Of a stretch of 9,447 nucleotides of DNA, positions 1 to 5,724 are shown in pieces. The notes under the pieces were generated by a model that saw only the letters and a program-made list of their open reading frames with translations, made no database searches and was not told where the DNA came from. A program made the position numbers and the translations under genes. Source of the DNA: an uncultured Clostridia bacterium (GTDB lineage: Bacteria; Bacillota; Clostridia; TANB77; CAG-508); the NCBI GenBank assembly GCA_944388635.1, contig CALXJN010000115.1, positions 1 through 9,447 of the forward strand, written 5' to 3'. Every line of letters begins with the position of its first letter. Position 1 is the first letter of the stretch.

Positions 1-5
1 AAACC

Positions 6-230
6 ATGTATGAAAAAGTACGGAAAGCACTCTCACCGGATAGGAGGGAACGCTTTGAAGATGATGCAGCATACTGGCCGCCGGAAAGCATGGCCTATCA
101 GATTACGATGTGGGTTAACGGGAACATAAAGCCCGACCACGAAAGCGAAGAGTCGGTTGCAGCATACGCTGCCATATGTGGTTGCACCAAAGACGAGATG
201 AAGCGGAGCTTCATTGCAAATGGCGACTAA
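6..230 (+). CDS. Small hypothetical protein, compositionally foreign
   Basis: This is an open frame of 74 codons ending in TAA. I do not recognise the family. The protein is hydrophilic, has no membrane segment or signal peptide, has an acidic and aromatic middle (DDAAYWPPESMAYQITMW) and ends with a cysteine pair (CGC) and a short basic/acidic tail. Its codons are unlike those of every other gene here: CGG twice, CCG three times, and GGC, ACC, GTT, GAG and CAC are common, whereas the neighbours avoid such codons. This suggests horizontal origin or the edge of a mobile element. The ATG lies only five bases inside the window, so no ribosome binding site can be judged and the true start could be upstream. 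It is followed directly by a hairpin terminator, so it is probably the last gene of a transcript entering from the left. Confidence 0.5.
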   Translation: MYEKVRKALSPDRRERFEDDAAYWPPESMAYQITMWVNGNIKPDHESEESVAAYAAICGCTKDEMKRSFIANGD

Positions 231-247
231 GCCATAACAACAAAAAG

Positions 248-309
248 AAAAAGCAATTTTTCTCTCCTCTCGAAAGAGAGGTCTTTTTAATTGTAAAAAA
301 TTGCCTTTT
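248..309. terminator. Probable bidirectional terminator between convergent genes
   Basis: An inner 6-bp GC-rich hairpin (CCTCTC, GAAA loop, GAGAGG; 266-281) is followed on the plus strand by TCTTTTT, which makes a good intrinsic terminator for the gene at 6-230. An outer inverted repeat encloses it: GCAATTTTT at 253-261 pairs with AAAAATTGC at 296-304, and A/T runs extend the pairing past one mismatch. Read on the minus strand, the outer stem is followed by TTTTTCTTTTT, which would terminate the spoIIR transcript coming from the right. One element therefore seems to serve both convergent genes. Confidence 0.7.
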
Positions 310-322
310 AACTATAGATTTA

Positions 323-958
323 TTAGATATTTGCAAGAGAAATTTTAATGTTCTCAAAAAATTCTACAACCTTAAACTTAAATTTCACATCGGCACTATC
401 ATCGGAAATCAAAGAAAATTCCTCATCACTTAAATTATCCTCTAAAACACCCTTAGAACCCTCATCAAGACTGCCAGAACTTACATCAACAAAGCAAAGA
501 GTCGGAAACATCACACACCACCAATTATGACCTTGAGCTTCTCCAATCTCAATTCTCAAAGCATCATATATACCAGCAGGAAGAGAAATATCGCCATATT
601 CCTTTGTTGGAAAATCAAACTGTCCAACACTAAGGCTTACATCATAATCATAACCAGCATTCCTTATAGTATCAATCGCAATATTATAAAAATCATCCAA
701 ATGGCTAGTTATAATTTCAACTGCCTCTTCTTTAGAAGAAACAGAAGAAGCAATCTCCTTCATATAATTTAAAATATTATCACGAACAATAAGTTTTAGG
801 TTTTGATCCTCATCAGTATCACTATTTGCAATAATGTGAAGTCTAAAAACATTATCTGCAATATCAGAAGAAACAGAAGAGGCATACGAAAAAGCACAAA
901 TAAATGTATAAAATAAAAATAATACAATAAGTAACAAAAAACGTTTAAAAAGTCTCAT
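323..958 (-). CDS. spoIIR: Stage II sporulation protein R (SpoIIR)
   Basis: SpoIIR is the forespore-made, secreted signalling protein that activates the SpoIIGA protease across the septum, so that pro-sigma-E is processed in the mother cell. The 211-residue product starts with a basic residue cluster and a hydrophobic signal/anchor (about residues 3-26). It then shows the family hallmarks RLHIIANSD (39-47), a conserved VRD, LPAGIYDALRIEIG, and GHNWWCVMFPTLCFVD (about 143-158). The length fits the family. I chose the ATG at 958. An in-frame GTG at 970 would lengthen the protein by four residues, but its GTGGGGG stretch is better read as a poor G-rich ribosome binding site five bases before the ATG. 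The gene is convergent with the small foreign gene and divergent from the gene at 1176. A weak sigma-F/G-like promoter lies upstream. The reading frame is intact and identification is secure. Confidence 0.95.
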   Translation of the reverse strand: MRLFKRFLLLIVLFLFYTFICAFSYASSVSSDIADNVFRLHIIANSDTDEDQNLKLIVRDNILNYMKEIASSVSSKEEAVEIITSHLDDFYNIAIDTIRNAGYDYDVSLSVGQFDFPTKEYGDISLPAGIYDALRIEIGEAQGHNWWCVMFPTLCFVDVSSGSLDEGSKGVLEDNLSDEEFSLISDDSADVKFKFKVVEFFENIKISLANI

Positions 959-996
959 AAAAACCCCCACAAAATCTAAAAACTAACTTCTAATTA

Positions 997-1025
997 CATT
1001 ATTGACAAAAAAAGAAATAATATAC
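997..1025 (-). promoter_or_regulatory. Candidate sigma-F/sigma-G promoter of spoIIR
   Basis: Read on the minus strand, GTATA (1025-1021) matches the -35 of forespore sigma factors. After a 14-bp spacer comes GTCAATAATG (1006-997), which partly matches the GG-N-R-A-N-A-type -10 of sigma-F, with two mismatches. This would place the transcript start about 30 bp ahead of the ATG at 958. In Bacillus subtilis spoIIR is known to be transcribed by sigma-F. The match is weak in such AT-rich DNA. Confidence 0.3.
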
Positions 1026-1110
1026 AAAAAACGCAAATTATAAATATATAAAATTTAATATAGTCTAAGCTAAATGTCGAAAACTGTACTACGAAATAAA
1101 GAAAAACATA

Positions 1111-1139
1111 TTGACATACAGACTAGAAAATGGTAAAAT
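1111..1139 (+). promoter_or_regulatory. Sigma-A promoter of the gene at 1176
   Basis: A perfect TTGACA -35 (1111-1116), a 17-bp spacer and a TAAAAT -10 (1134-1139) make this the best consensus promoter in the window. Transcription should begin around 1146, giving a leader of about 30 nt before the ATG at 1176. Confidence 0.8.
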
Positions 1140-1145
1140 TTACCA
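1131..1145. promoter_or_regulatory. Palindromic operator candidate overlapping the -10 box
   Basis: TGGTAAA-A-TTTACCA is a perfect inverted repeat with 7-bp arms and a single central base. It covers the -10 box and the expected start of transcription, the usual place for a repressor site. A related half-site, AGGTAAAC, follows at about 1164-1171, next to the ribosome binding region. No DNA-binding protein that would recognise it is visible in the window. Confidence 0.45.
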
Positions 1146-1175
1146 GTAAACAAAAGTGAAAAGGTAGGTAAACAA

Positions 1176-1703
1176 ATGGAAAACAGTAAACTTAAGATAT
1201 GTAGTTTTTATGTAAGCGATTGGCATTTAACAGCAATGCTACTTCCATTTATAGAAGAAAAAACAGAAAAAGGAGAACCTCTAAATACAATATTAGAAAA
1301 AAACATTACATACAATATGAAAGAACTATTAAGTAGAATAAAAATAAGTGATAGAATAAAAGCACAAATATTAAAAATAGATTGGAAGAACAAAAACTTA
1401 ATTAAATACGGAGAAATAAGAAAATTTATGGAAAAAGTTACTAAAAATCAAAAAACAGTAACAATAATAGTAGAAGGAAAGAAAGAAAAAATAGAATACA
1501 TAAACAAAAACATAGACAAATGGATGCAAAAGCAAGAAAGAAAACTAAAAAGAAAAGAAATAAAAATAATAAACTGCTATGAAGTAACAGAATTTAATGA
1601 AAACCTACAAGAAATACTAGACAAACATGACAAAATATTAAATACATCAGGAATACATGAAATAGAAGAATTGTATTCAGGCTATGAAAAGAAAAGAGCA
1701 TAA
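1176..1703 (+). CDS. Hypothetical cytoplasmic protein, weakly MEDS-like
   Basis: The product is a 175-residue, very lysine-rich protein with no signal peptide or membrane segment. I cannot assign it firmly. Its order of features (KICSFYVSDWHL near the start, then LLPFIEEKTEKGEP, a middle DWKN, TVTIIVEGKKEKIEYINKNI around 96-115, and INCYEV near 133-138) faintly recalls MEDS/DcmR-type sensory domains. Those begin with a strand plus FY, a helix ending in a PF-x-x-x-G-E-type motif, and close with a C-x-Y strand. This resemblance is by eye only. It has its own strong promoter with a palindromic operator candidate and ends in its own terminator, so it is a monocistronic unit between spoIIR and the secretion locus. 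A role as a sensor or regulator of the locus is inference from position. The ATG follows AAGGTAGG with normal spacing. Confidence 0.75.
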   Translation: MENSKLKICSFYVSDWHLTAMLLPFIEEKTEKGEPLNTILEKNITYNMKELLSRIKISDRIKAQILKIDWKNKNLIKYGEIRKFMEKVTKNQKTVTIIVEGKKEKIEYINKNIDKWMQKQERKLKRKEIKIINCYEVTEFNENLQEILDKHDKILNTSGIHEIEELYSGYEKKRA

Positions 1704-1727
1704 AAAGTCATTATGCTCTTTTCTTTT
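1687..1727 (+). terminator. Intrinsic terminator after the gene at 1176
   Basis: A perfect 17-bp inverted repeat (1687-1703 with 1711-1727) has a 7-nt loop, AAAGTCA. Its core is GAGCAT/ATGCTC and its outer part is A/T-rich, ending in TTTTCTTTT on the plus strand. The left arm contains the last codons and the stop codon of the gene. This isolates that gene from the pilin operon. Confidence 0.8.
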
Positions 1728-1821
1728 GGTCGGAATTTGATACAAAATCGCATTTTAAACATGTTTCTAATGACTATTTTTTTCAAAAAACAATATTTTT
1801 CCATATTTTTTTACAAAAAAA

Positions 1822-1850
1822 TTGCAAAATCTAAAAATATGCTGTATAAT
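1822..1850 (+). promoter_or_regulatory. Sigma-A promoter of the pilin gene cluster
   Basis: TTGCAA (1822-1827), a 17-bp spacer and a perfect TATAAT (1845-1850), preceded directly by TG. It lies 38 bp ahead of the first pilin gene, which has a strong AAAAGGAGGGG ribosome binding site. It probably drives the first pilin gene and may read into the following ones. Confidence 0.75.
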
Positions 1851-1887
1851 AAAATAAGAATATTGTGTAATAAAAGGAGGGGAATCT

Positions 1888-2251
1888 ATGAAAAAACTTA
1901 TAATTTCGCTAATTTCAGTACTATTAATAAGCTTAATATTAACAAGTATAGTATTTGAAACACGAGCAGTAGGGTTTGATGTATTAGAAGACCCCGATAG
2001 ATATAAACAACAAGTTGGTGAAAGTGGAGAAATCGTAACAATAGGAAATGTAATAGTATCAATAATAAGAACACTTGGAACAGCAGTATCAGTAGTAATG
2101 CTCATGATAGTTGGTATAAAATACATCATGGGAAGTGTAGAAGAAAAAGCAGAATATAAACAAACAATGTGGCCATATATAGTACGGAGCATTATTAATA
2201 TTTGCAGGAACAACAATAACAAGTATAATTTACGAAATGTTTGAAGCATAA
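1888..2251 (+). CDS. VirB2/TrbC-like pilin 1, interrupted by a +1 frameshift
   Basis: This encodes a secreted, membrane-inserted pilin-type subunit. A hydrophobic signal peptide (about 1-27, cleavage likely after TRA) is followed by the family hairpin: TM1 (VSVVMLMIVGIKYIMG), a charged loop EEKAEYKQTMWPY, then TM2. As read, the frame breaks at codon 100, where GTA-CGG-AGC replaces the expected GTA-GGA-GCA. It then runs off into NICRNNNNKYN and stops at 2244. Skipping the single C at 2185 restores GALLIFAGTTITSIIYEMFE and a TAA at 2249-2251. This matches TM2 of the paralogues at 2846 and 3542 almost position by position and gives a 120-residue protein of normal size. So the gene is either real and recoded, recently inactivated, or hit by a sequence error. 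The start at 1888 is set by a strong ribosome binding site five bases upstream. Confidence 0.85.
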
Positions 2252-2257
2252 ACAAAG

Positions 2258-2286
2258 TTGAAATTTATAAAAAACTATTGTATAAT
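2258..2286 (+). promoter_or_regulatory. Sigma-A promoter of the zinc-ribbon pilin gene
   Basis: TTGAAA (2258-2263), a 17-bp spacer and TATAAT (2281-2286), again with TG directly before the -10. It begins just after the restored stop of pilin 1 and lies 34 bp ahead of the ATG at 2321. It resembles the promoter at 1822 in spacing and -10 context, suggesting that these pilin genes have separate as well as shared transcription. Confidence 0.65.
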
Positions 2287-2320
2287 TAATAAAAATATGT
2301 TTAAATAGGAGGTAAGGTTA

Positions 2321-2827
2321 ATGAAAAATATAATAATAAAAGCAATTTTTATATTAATTGTCCTTATGCTACTATTAAATATAAACTCAAAAGTATTTGC
2401 TTGGTCAGAAATAATATCTGAAGGAAAAGACTTTATAAGTCAAGCAGATCCATCAAAAGCAAATATAGACACAACAGAATTACAAGTTACATCAGGATAT
2501 TTGTATAACATACTACTTGCAGCAGGAGTTGTAATAGCAGTAATAGTTGCAACAGTATTAGGATTACAATTTATGCTAAGTGGAGCAGAAGGACAAGCCA
2601 AAGTAAAAGAAATGATTTTACCCTTTGTAGTAGGATGTATAATAGTATTTGGTGGTTTCGGATTTTGGAAAATAGCATTAACACTTGGAGAGCAATTTGA
2701 AAGCACCTCAAGCACACCAAGCTATACAAACCCAGAAGGAGAAGCAATTTGCCCAAAATGTGGAGACAAAATAGATGAGTCAGAAGAAGAAAGAGGCGTT
2801 TGTACAAACTGTGGAGAAAATTTCTAG
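2321..2827 (+). CDS. VirB2/TrbC-like pilin with C-terminal zinc ribbon
   Basis: This 168-residue protein has a signal peptide (about 1-27, cleavage after VFA) and two membrane segments, about 62-90 (ILLAAGVVIAVIVATVLGLQ) and 100-122. They are joined by a short charged loop GAEGQAKVKEM. It belongs to the same pilin-like fold as its neighbours but has a diverged loop without the GIKY-x-x-G / EEKA-x-YK signature. An added C-terminal tail contains CPKC and CTNC (Cys144, 147, 161, 164; 13 residues between the pairs), a typical zinc-ribbon knuckle pair. In VirB2-type topology both termini lie outside the membrane on the export side, so the ribbon would be extracytoplasmic, which is unusual. The ATG follows TAGGAGGTAAGG. 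The next gene begins 18 bp downstream, so the two are co-transcribed. Confidence 0.85.
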   Translation: MKNIIIKAIFILIVLMLLLNINSKVFAWSEIISEGKDFISQADPSKANIDTTELQVTSGYLYNILLAAGVVIAVIVATVLGLQFMLSGAEGQAKVKEMILPFVVGCIIVFGGFGFWKIALTLGEQFESTSSTPSYTNPEGEAICPKCGDKIDESEEERGVCTNCGENF

Positions 2828-2845
2828 AATAAAAGGAGTGATAAT

Positions 2846-3463
2846 ATGCAAAAAAAAGTTATAGCAAAAATAGTAACAACTTTATTAATCATATTTGCAA
2901 TAGTAATGCTATCAACTAATGCCTTTGCAAGAATAACTCCAGGACAAATAACAGGAGATACAGAAATAAATGTAGAACTAGACTTTATAGATAAACTAAC
3001 AGATGCAGTAAGAATAATAGGAACTTTCGTTGCAGTAGGAGCAATGATGGTAATAGGTATCAAATATGTTACAGGAAGCATTGAAGAAAAAGCAAATTAC
3101 AAAAAAAGTATGATGCCATATTTGATTGGATGTTTTGTACTATTTGGAGCATCAGTACTTGCACCACAAATAAAAGATGCATTTGATAACATGGGGACAG
3201 ATACAGAAAGCATAGGAAATGAAATAATAGGAATTATACAAGCAATAGGTTCAGTTGTATCAGTTGGAGTACTTATGATACTTGGAATAAAATATATGCT
3301 AGGTACAACAGAAGAAAGAGCATCGTATAAAAGAACAATGTTACCTTACATAATCGGAGTGATATTAATATTTGCAGCAGTAAATCTAACAGCAGTTATA
3401 TATAGTGCTATACCTCAAGACGAAACGACACAAAGTACAGTAACAAACACATTGGAAGATTAA
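2846..3463 (+). CDS. Fused double pilin (two VirB2/TrbC-like domains in tandem)
   Basis: This 205-residue protein has a signal peptide (cleavage after AFA28) and then two copies of the pilin hairpin. Copy 1 (about 54-105) carries GIKYVTGSIEEKANYKKSM-MPYLIG. Copy 2 (about 131-182) carries GIKYMLGTTEERASYKRTM-LPYIIG. A linker of about 25 residues (DAFDNMGTDTESIGNEI) joins them, so four membrane segments are predicted against two in the single pilins. Copy 2 is closer to the pilin encoded at 3542 than copy 1 is, consistent with fusion of a pilin to a duplicated neighbour. The tail is polar (QDETTQSTVTNTLED). A ribosome binding site AAAAGGAGTG precedes the ATG. In a filament it could act as a covalent dimer or as a cap or base subunit; that role is inference. 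Confidence 0.87.
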   Translation: MQKKVIAKIVTTLLIIFAIVMLSTNAFARITPGQITGDTEINVELDFIDKLTDAVRIIGTFVAVGAMMVIGIKYVTGSIEEKANYKKSMMPYLIGCFVLFGASVLAPQIKDAFDNMGTDTESIGNEIIGIIQAIGSVVSVGVLMILGIKYMLGTTEERASYKRTMLPYIIGVILIFAAVNLTAVIYSAIPQDETTQSTVTNTLED

Positions 3464-3541
3464 AATAAGTCATTAATGTTTTCTCAAGTAATTGGGATAA
3501 AAAAATATATATATGAAAAATAAAAGAAGGAGGGAATCCGA

Positions 3542-3895
3542 ATGAAAAAAATGCTAAAAATATTACCTATACTTATGGTAGTAGCAATGGTACTATTAGT
3601 TGCAAGCCCAGTATTTGCAACAACAATAGGAGGAGTATCAATTGATCCAAGTACAAACTCAGCAAACTCTGTTTCAAACATTGGTAACAATATCTTAGGA
3701 ATCATCCAAGTAGTTGGTACTGTAGTTGCAGTTGGTGTACTTATGGTATTAGGTATAAAATACATGATGGGTAGTGCAGAAGAAAAAGCAGAATACAAAA
3801 AGACAATGATACCTTATCTAATTGGTGCAATTTTACTATTCGCAGCAGTTAACTTAGCAAGCTGGATAGTAGGTATCGCAAACTCAATTGCATAA
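3542..3895 (+). CDS. VirB2/TrbC-like pilin, probable major subunit
   Basis: This compact 117-residue pilin precursor has a signal peptide of about 26 residues (cleavage after VFA), leaving a mature subunit of about 91 residues. A short Ser/Asn/Thr-rich N-terminal part is followed by TM1 (IIQVVGTVVAVGVLMVLG), the loop GSAEEKAEYKKTM and TM2 (IPYLIGAILLFAAVNL). It is the simplest and most canonical member of the cluster. It has the strongest ribosome binding site (AGAAGGAGGGAATCCGA before ATG) and more relaxed codon choice (GGT, GTT, ATC) than its neighbours, consistent with high expression. It is followed immediately by a strong terminator. Calling it the major subunit is inference from these expression signals. 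Confidence 0.88.
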   Translation: MKKMLKILPILMVVAMVLLVASPVFATTIGGVSIDPSTNSANSVSNIGNNILGIIQVVGTVVAVGVLMVLGIKYMMGSAEEKAEYKKTMIPYLIGAILLFAAVNLASWIVGIANSIA

Positions 3896-3912
3896 CAAAT
3901 GCATAACCTAAC

Positions 3913-3958
3913 AAACATCCAATAAAGTTTAAAGACTTTATTGGATGTTTTTTTTTTT
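3913..3958 (+). terminator. Strong intrinsic terminator between pilin genes and machine genes
   Basis: A perfect 16-bp stem (3913-3928 with 3935-3950, core CATCC/GGATG) has a 6-nt loop TTAAAG and is followed by an unbroken run of T to 3958. It separates the pilin cluster from the PrgI-VirB4-VirB6 operon. It would keep machine transcripts well below pilin transcripts, or end the pilin transcript entirely. Confidence 0.9.
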
Positions 3959-4044
3959 CTATATATATTTATTACACACATATTACAAAAATGTTACAAA
4001 ATTTTATTATTTTTGCCAAAATACTATGAATTTTTACAATATTC

Positions 4045-4053
4045 TGCTATAAT
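4045..4053 (+). promoter_or_regulatory. Extended -10 promoter of the machine operon
   Basis: TGC-TATAAT is a perfect extended -10 element, with a second overlapping TATAAT at 4053-4058. No good -35 lies at the right distance (TATGAA at 4025-4030 is poor), but an extended -10 can work without one. It is the only promoter-like signal between the terminator at 3913-3958 and the PrgI-like gene. Confidence 0.5.
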
Positions 4054-4118
4054 ATAATACAAGTGAAAATGGAAGAATAATGCCTAAAAGTAAACATAAG
4101 AGAAAGGAGCTAATGAAA

Positions 4119-4469
4119 ATGCCATATCAAATACCAAGAAATGTTAAAGGAGAAGGTAGAATATTATTTATATTTTCAACGAAAGCCTTAATATACACTG
4201 GAATCGGAGGAGGAATAGGCCTTGTATTTTGGTGGATACTAGACATGATGGGAGCAGGTGTCGTTGGAATTGCACTAATAATATTATTTGCATTAATAGG
4301 CTTTGGACTCGGAACATTAAAAGTGCCAAACTCAGTAGCATTCGAAATAACAAGAAAAACAGGTGGAGAAAACTTAGATGATGTAATAATGAGATGGCTA
4401 AAGTTTAAAATGACAAATAAAAAGAAAATATATATTTATACTGAGGGAGGAACAAAAGATGACAGATAA
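4119..4469 (+). CDS. PrgI-family T4SS membrane protein
   Basis: This is a 116-residue protein with two closely spaced membrane segments (about 22-43 and 46-66). It has an N-terminal MPYQIPRNVKGEGR and a C-terminal cytoplasmic part with GGENLDDVIMRWLKFK and KKKIYIYTEGG. This is the size and layout of PrgI-family proteins, small inner-membrane components encoded just upstream of VirB4 in Gram-positive conjugation systems, some of which are VirB3-like. The start is set by AGAAAGGAG at 4101-4109, which fits ATG 4119 (9-nt spacing) better than ATG 4113 (3 nt). An ATG at 4080 would also be in frame, but it has no ribosome binding site and would add an unlikely basic stretch. The gene overlaps the next by 11 bp (ATGACAGATAA), so translation is probably coupled. 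Confidence 0.8.
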   Translation: MPYQIPRNVKGEGRILFIFSTKALIYTGIGGGIGLVFWWILDMMGAGVVGIALIILFALIGFGLGTLKVPNSVAFEITRKTGGENLDDVIMRWLKFKMTNKKKIYIYTEGGTKDDR

Positions 4470-5724
4470 TCAAATAACACAATTATTAACATATTGCTTA
4501 ATTTTTATGGTATTTGTGCTAATGGTATTAGTAGTAGCATTTATATATGTAAAAATAAGAGATAACAAAAGGAAAAAAGAAGAAAAGGCAAATGACGAAC
4601 TTGAAAATGGTGAAGGAAGTAAACTAGGAAGCAATACAGCAACAAGAGGATATAACAAACAATCTATAATGAAATTCATGGAATTTGATAAAGTAGAAGA
4701 CAACATGATAGTACAAAAAAATGGTAATAGATACTTAATGGTAATAGAATGCCAAGGCGTAAACTACGACTTAATGTCAGAAATGGAACAAACAGCTGTA
4801 GAAGAAGGATTTATACAATTCTTAAACTCATTAAGATATCCAATACAAATATATGTACAAACAAGAACAGTTAACCTAGAAAACAGTATATCAAATTATA
4901 ACAGAAGAGTAAACGAAGTAGAAAGTACATTAAGAAGAAGAGAAGCAGAATATGAATCAAACAGACAATCAGGATTATTTTCAAAGGAAGAATTAAAATC
5001 ACAATTTTACGAACTAACTAAACTAAGAAACCTATATGAATATGGAAAAGACATAATATATAATACACAACAAATGAGCTTAAACAAGAACGTACTTAAC
5101 AAGCAATACTACATAATAACCTCATATTATCCTTCAGAACTTGGAAATACAAACTTCGATAAAGAAGAATTAAAAAATATTGCTTTTTCAGAATTATATA
5201 CAAGATGTCAATCAATAATAGTAGCACTAGGAGCAACAGGAGTAACAGGAAAAATATTAGATTCAAATGCATTAGTAGAATTATTATACATGGCATATAA
5301 CAGAGATGAAGCAGAAGTATTTGGACTAGATAAAGCACTAGCAGCAGGATATGACGAGCTATACTCAACAGCACCAGAAGTAATAGATAAGAGAATAGCA
5401 GCATTAGATAGAGAAATAGAAGAAAAAGCTGTTTCAAAAGCAGAAGATGTTGTCGCAAAAGTTAGAACAGAAAGAGAAAGAAGACTAGAAGAGAGAAGAA
5501 TGAAGATGGATGACATCGTAGATGAAATGGCAAAAATGATAATACAAGAGAACGAAGCATATTTAGGAAAAGAAGTAGCACAAGAATCTATAGATGAACT
5601 TACAGGAATAAGACAAAAGAGAAAAGAAGATAGAGAAAAAGCAGAAGAAAAGGAGGAGAAGAATACAAATGAGCAAGAAAAACAAGTTAAGAAACCAAGA
5701 AGAAGAACAACAAAGACAGCTTAA
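4459..5724 (+). CDS. TraC-like T4SS protein (separate VirB4 N-terminal module)
   Basis: This 421-residue protein has one N-terminal membrane segment (about 9-33) and a charged linker. A globular region (about 68-300) begins KFMEFDKVEDNMIVQKNGNR and contains YLMVIECQGVNYDLMSEMEQ and RYPIQIYVQTRTVNLE. These resemble the TraC-like domain that forms the N-terminal half of many VirB4/TraC proteins, carrying the strand pattern of the membrane-docking region without an ATPase. Two helical charged stretches follow, at about 135-175 and 310-421, probably coiled coils. The C-terminus is very basic (KKPRRRTTKTA). There is no Walker motif. A ribosome binding site GGGAGG lies 8 nt before the ATG. The last 56 bp overlap the ATPase gene in another frame. 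I infer that it docks the following ATPase at the membrane. Confidence 0.8.
   Translation: MTDNQITQLLTYCLIFMVFVLMVLVVAFIYVKIRDNKRKKEEKANDELENGEGSKLGSNTATRGYNKQSIMKFMEFDKVEDNMIVQKNGNRYLMVIECQGVNYDLMSEMEQTAVEEGFIQFLNSLRYPIQIYVQTRTVNLENSISNYNRRVNEVESTLRRREAEYESNRQSGLFSKEELKSQFYELTKLRNLYEYGKDIIYNTQQMSLNKNVLNKQYYIITSYYPSELGNTNFDKEELKNIAFSELYTRCQSIIVALGATGVTGKILDSNALVELLYMAYNRDEAEVFGLDKALAAGYDELYSTAPEVIDKRIAALDREIEEKAVSKAEDVVAKVRTERERRLEERRMKMDDIVDEMAKMIIQENEAYLGKEVAQESIDELTGIRQKRKEDREKAEEKEEKNTNEQEKQVKKPRRRTTKTA

Larger units (their letters stand above)
971..1175. other. Divergent intergenic region between spoIIR and the gene at 1176
   Basis: This is 205 bp of strongly AT-rich DNA without a gene. 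It holds the candidate spoIIR promoter on the minus strand (997-1025) and a strong vegetative promoter on the plus strand (1111-1139) overlapped by a 15-bp palindrome (1131-1145). Nothing else recognisable is visible in the central part, about 1030-1110. Confidence 0.6.

Noticed and set aside
527..772. Plus-strand open frames inside spoIIR
   Set aside because: They lie antisense to a securely identified gene and show no ribosome binding site or family features.
1713..1958. Open frame starting within the terminator at 1687-1727
   Set aside because: It begins in the right arm of a terminator, runs through the promoter at 1822 and into pilin 1 in another frame, and has no ribosome binding site.
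1767..2255. Long minus-strand open frame opposite pilin 1
   Set aside because: It spans the promoter, the ribosome binding site and the pilin gene, has no start signal of its own, and its composition is what one expects opposite AT-rich membrane-protein codons. The same holds for other minus-strand frames opposite the T4SS genes.
2846..3463. Double pilin as an assembly duplication artefact
   Set aside because: The two copies differ clearly at both nucleotide and protein level, so the repeat is real and not recent.
3464..3541. Possible separate promoter for the pilin at 3542
   Set aside because: TTGGGA and AT-rich hexamers can be found, but no pair has acceptable spacing and match, so I do not call one.
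4080..4118. Longer N-terminus for the PrgI-like protein from ATG 4080
   Set aside because: No ribosome binding site precedes 4080, the extra residues are a basic run unlike the family, and AGAAAGGAG sits inside the stretch at the right distance for ATG 4119.
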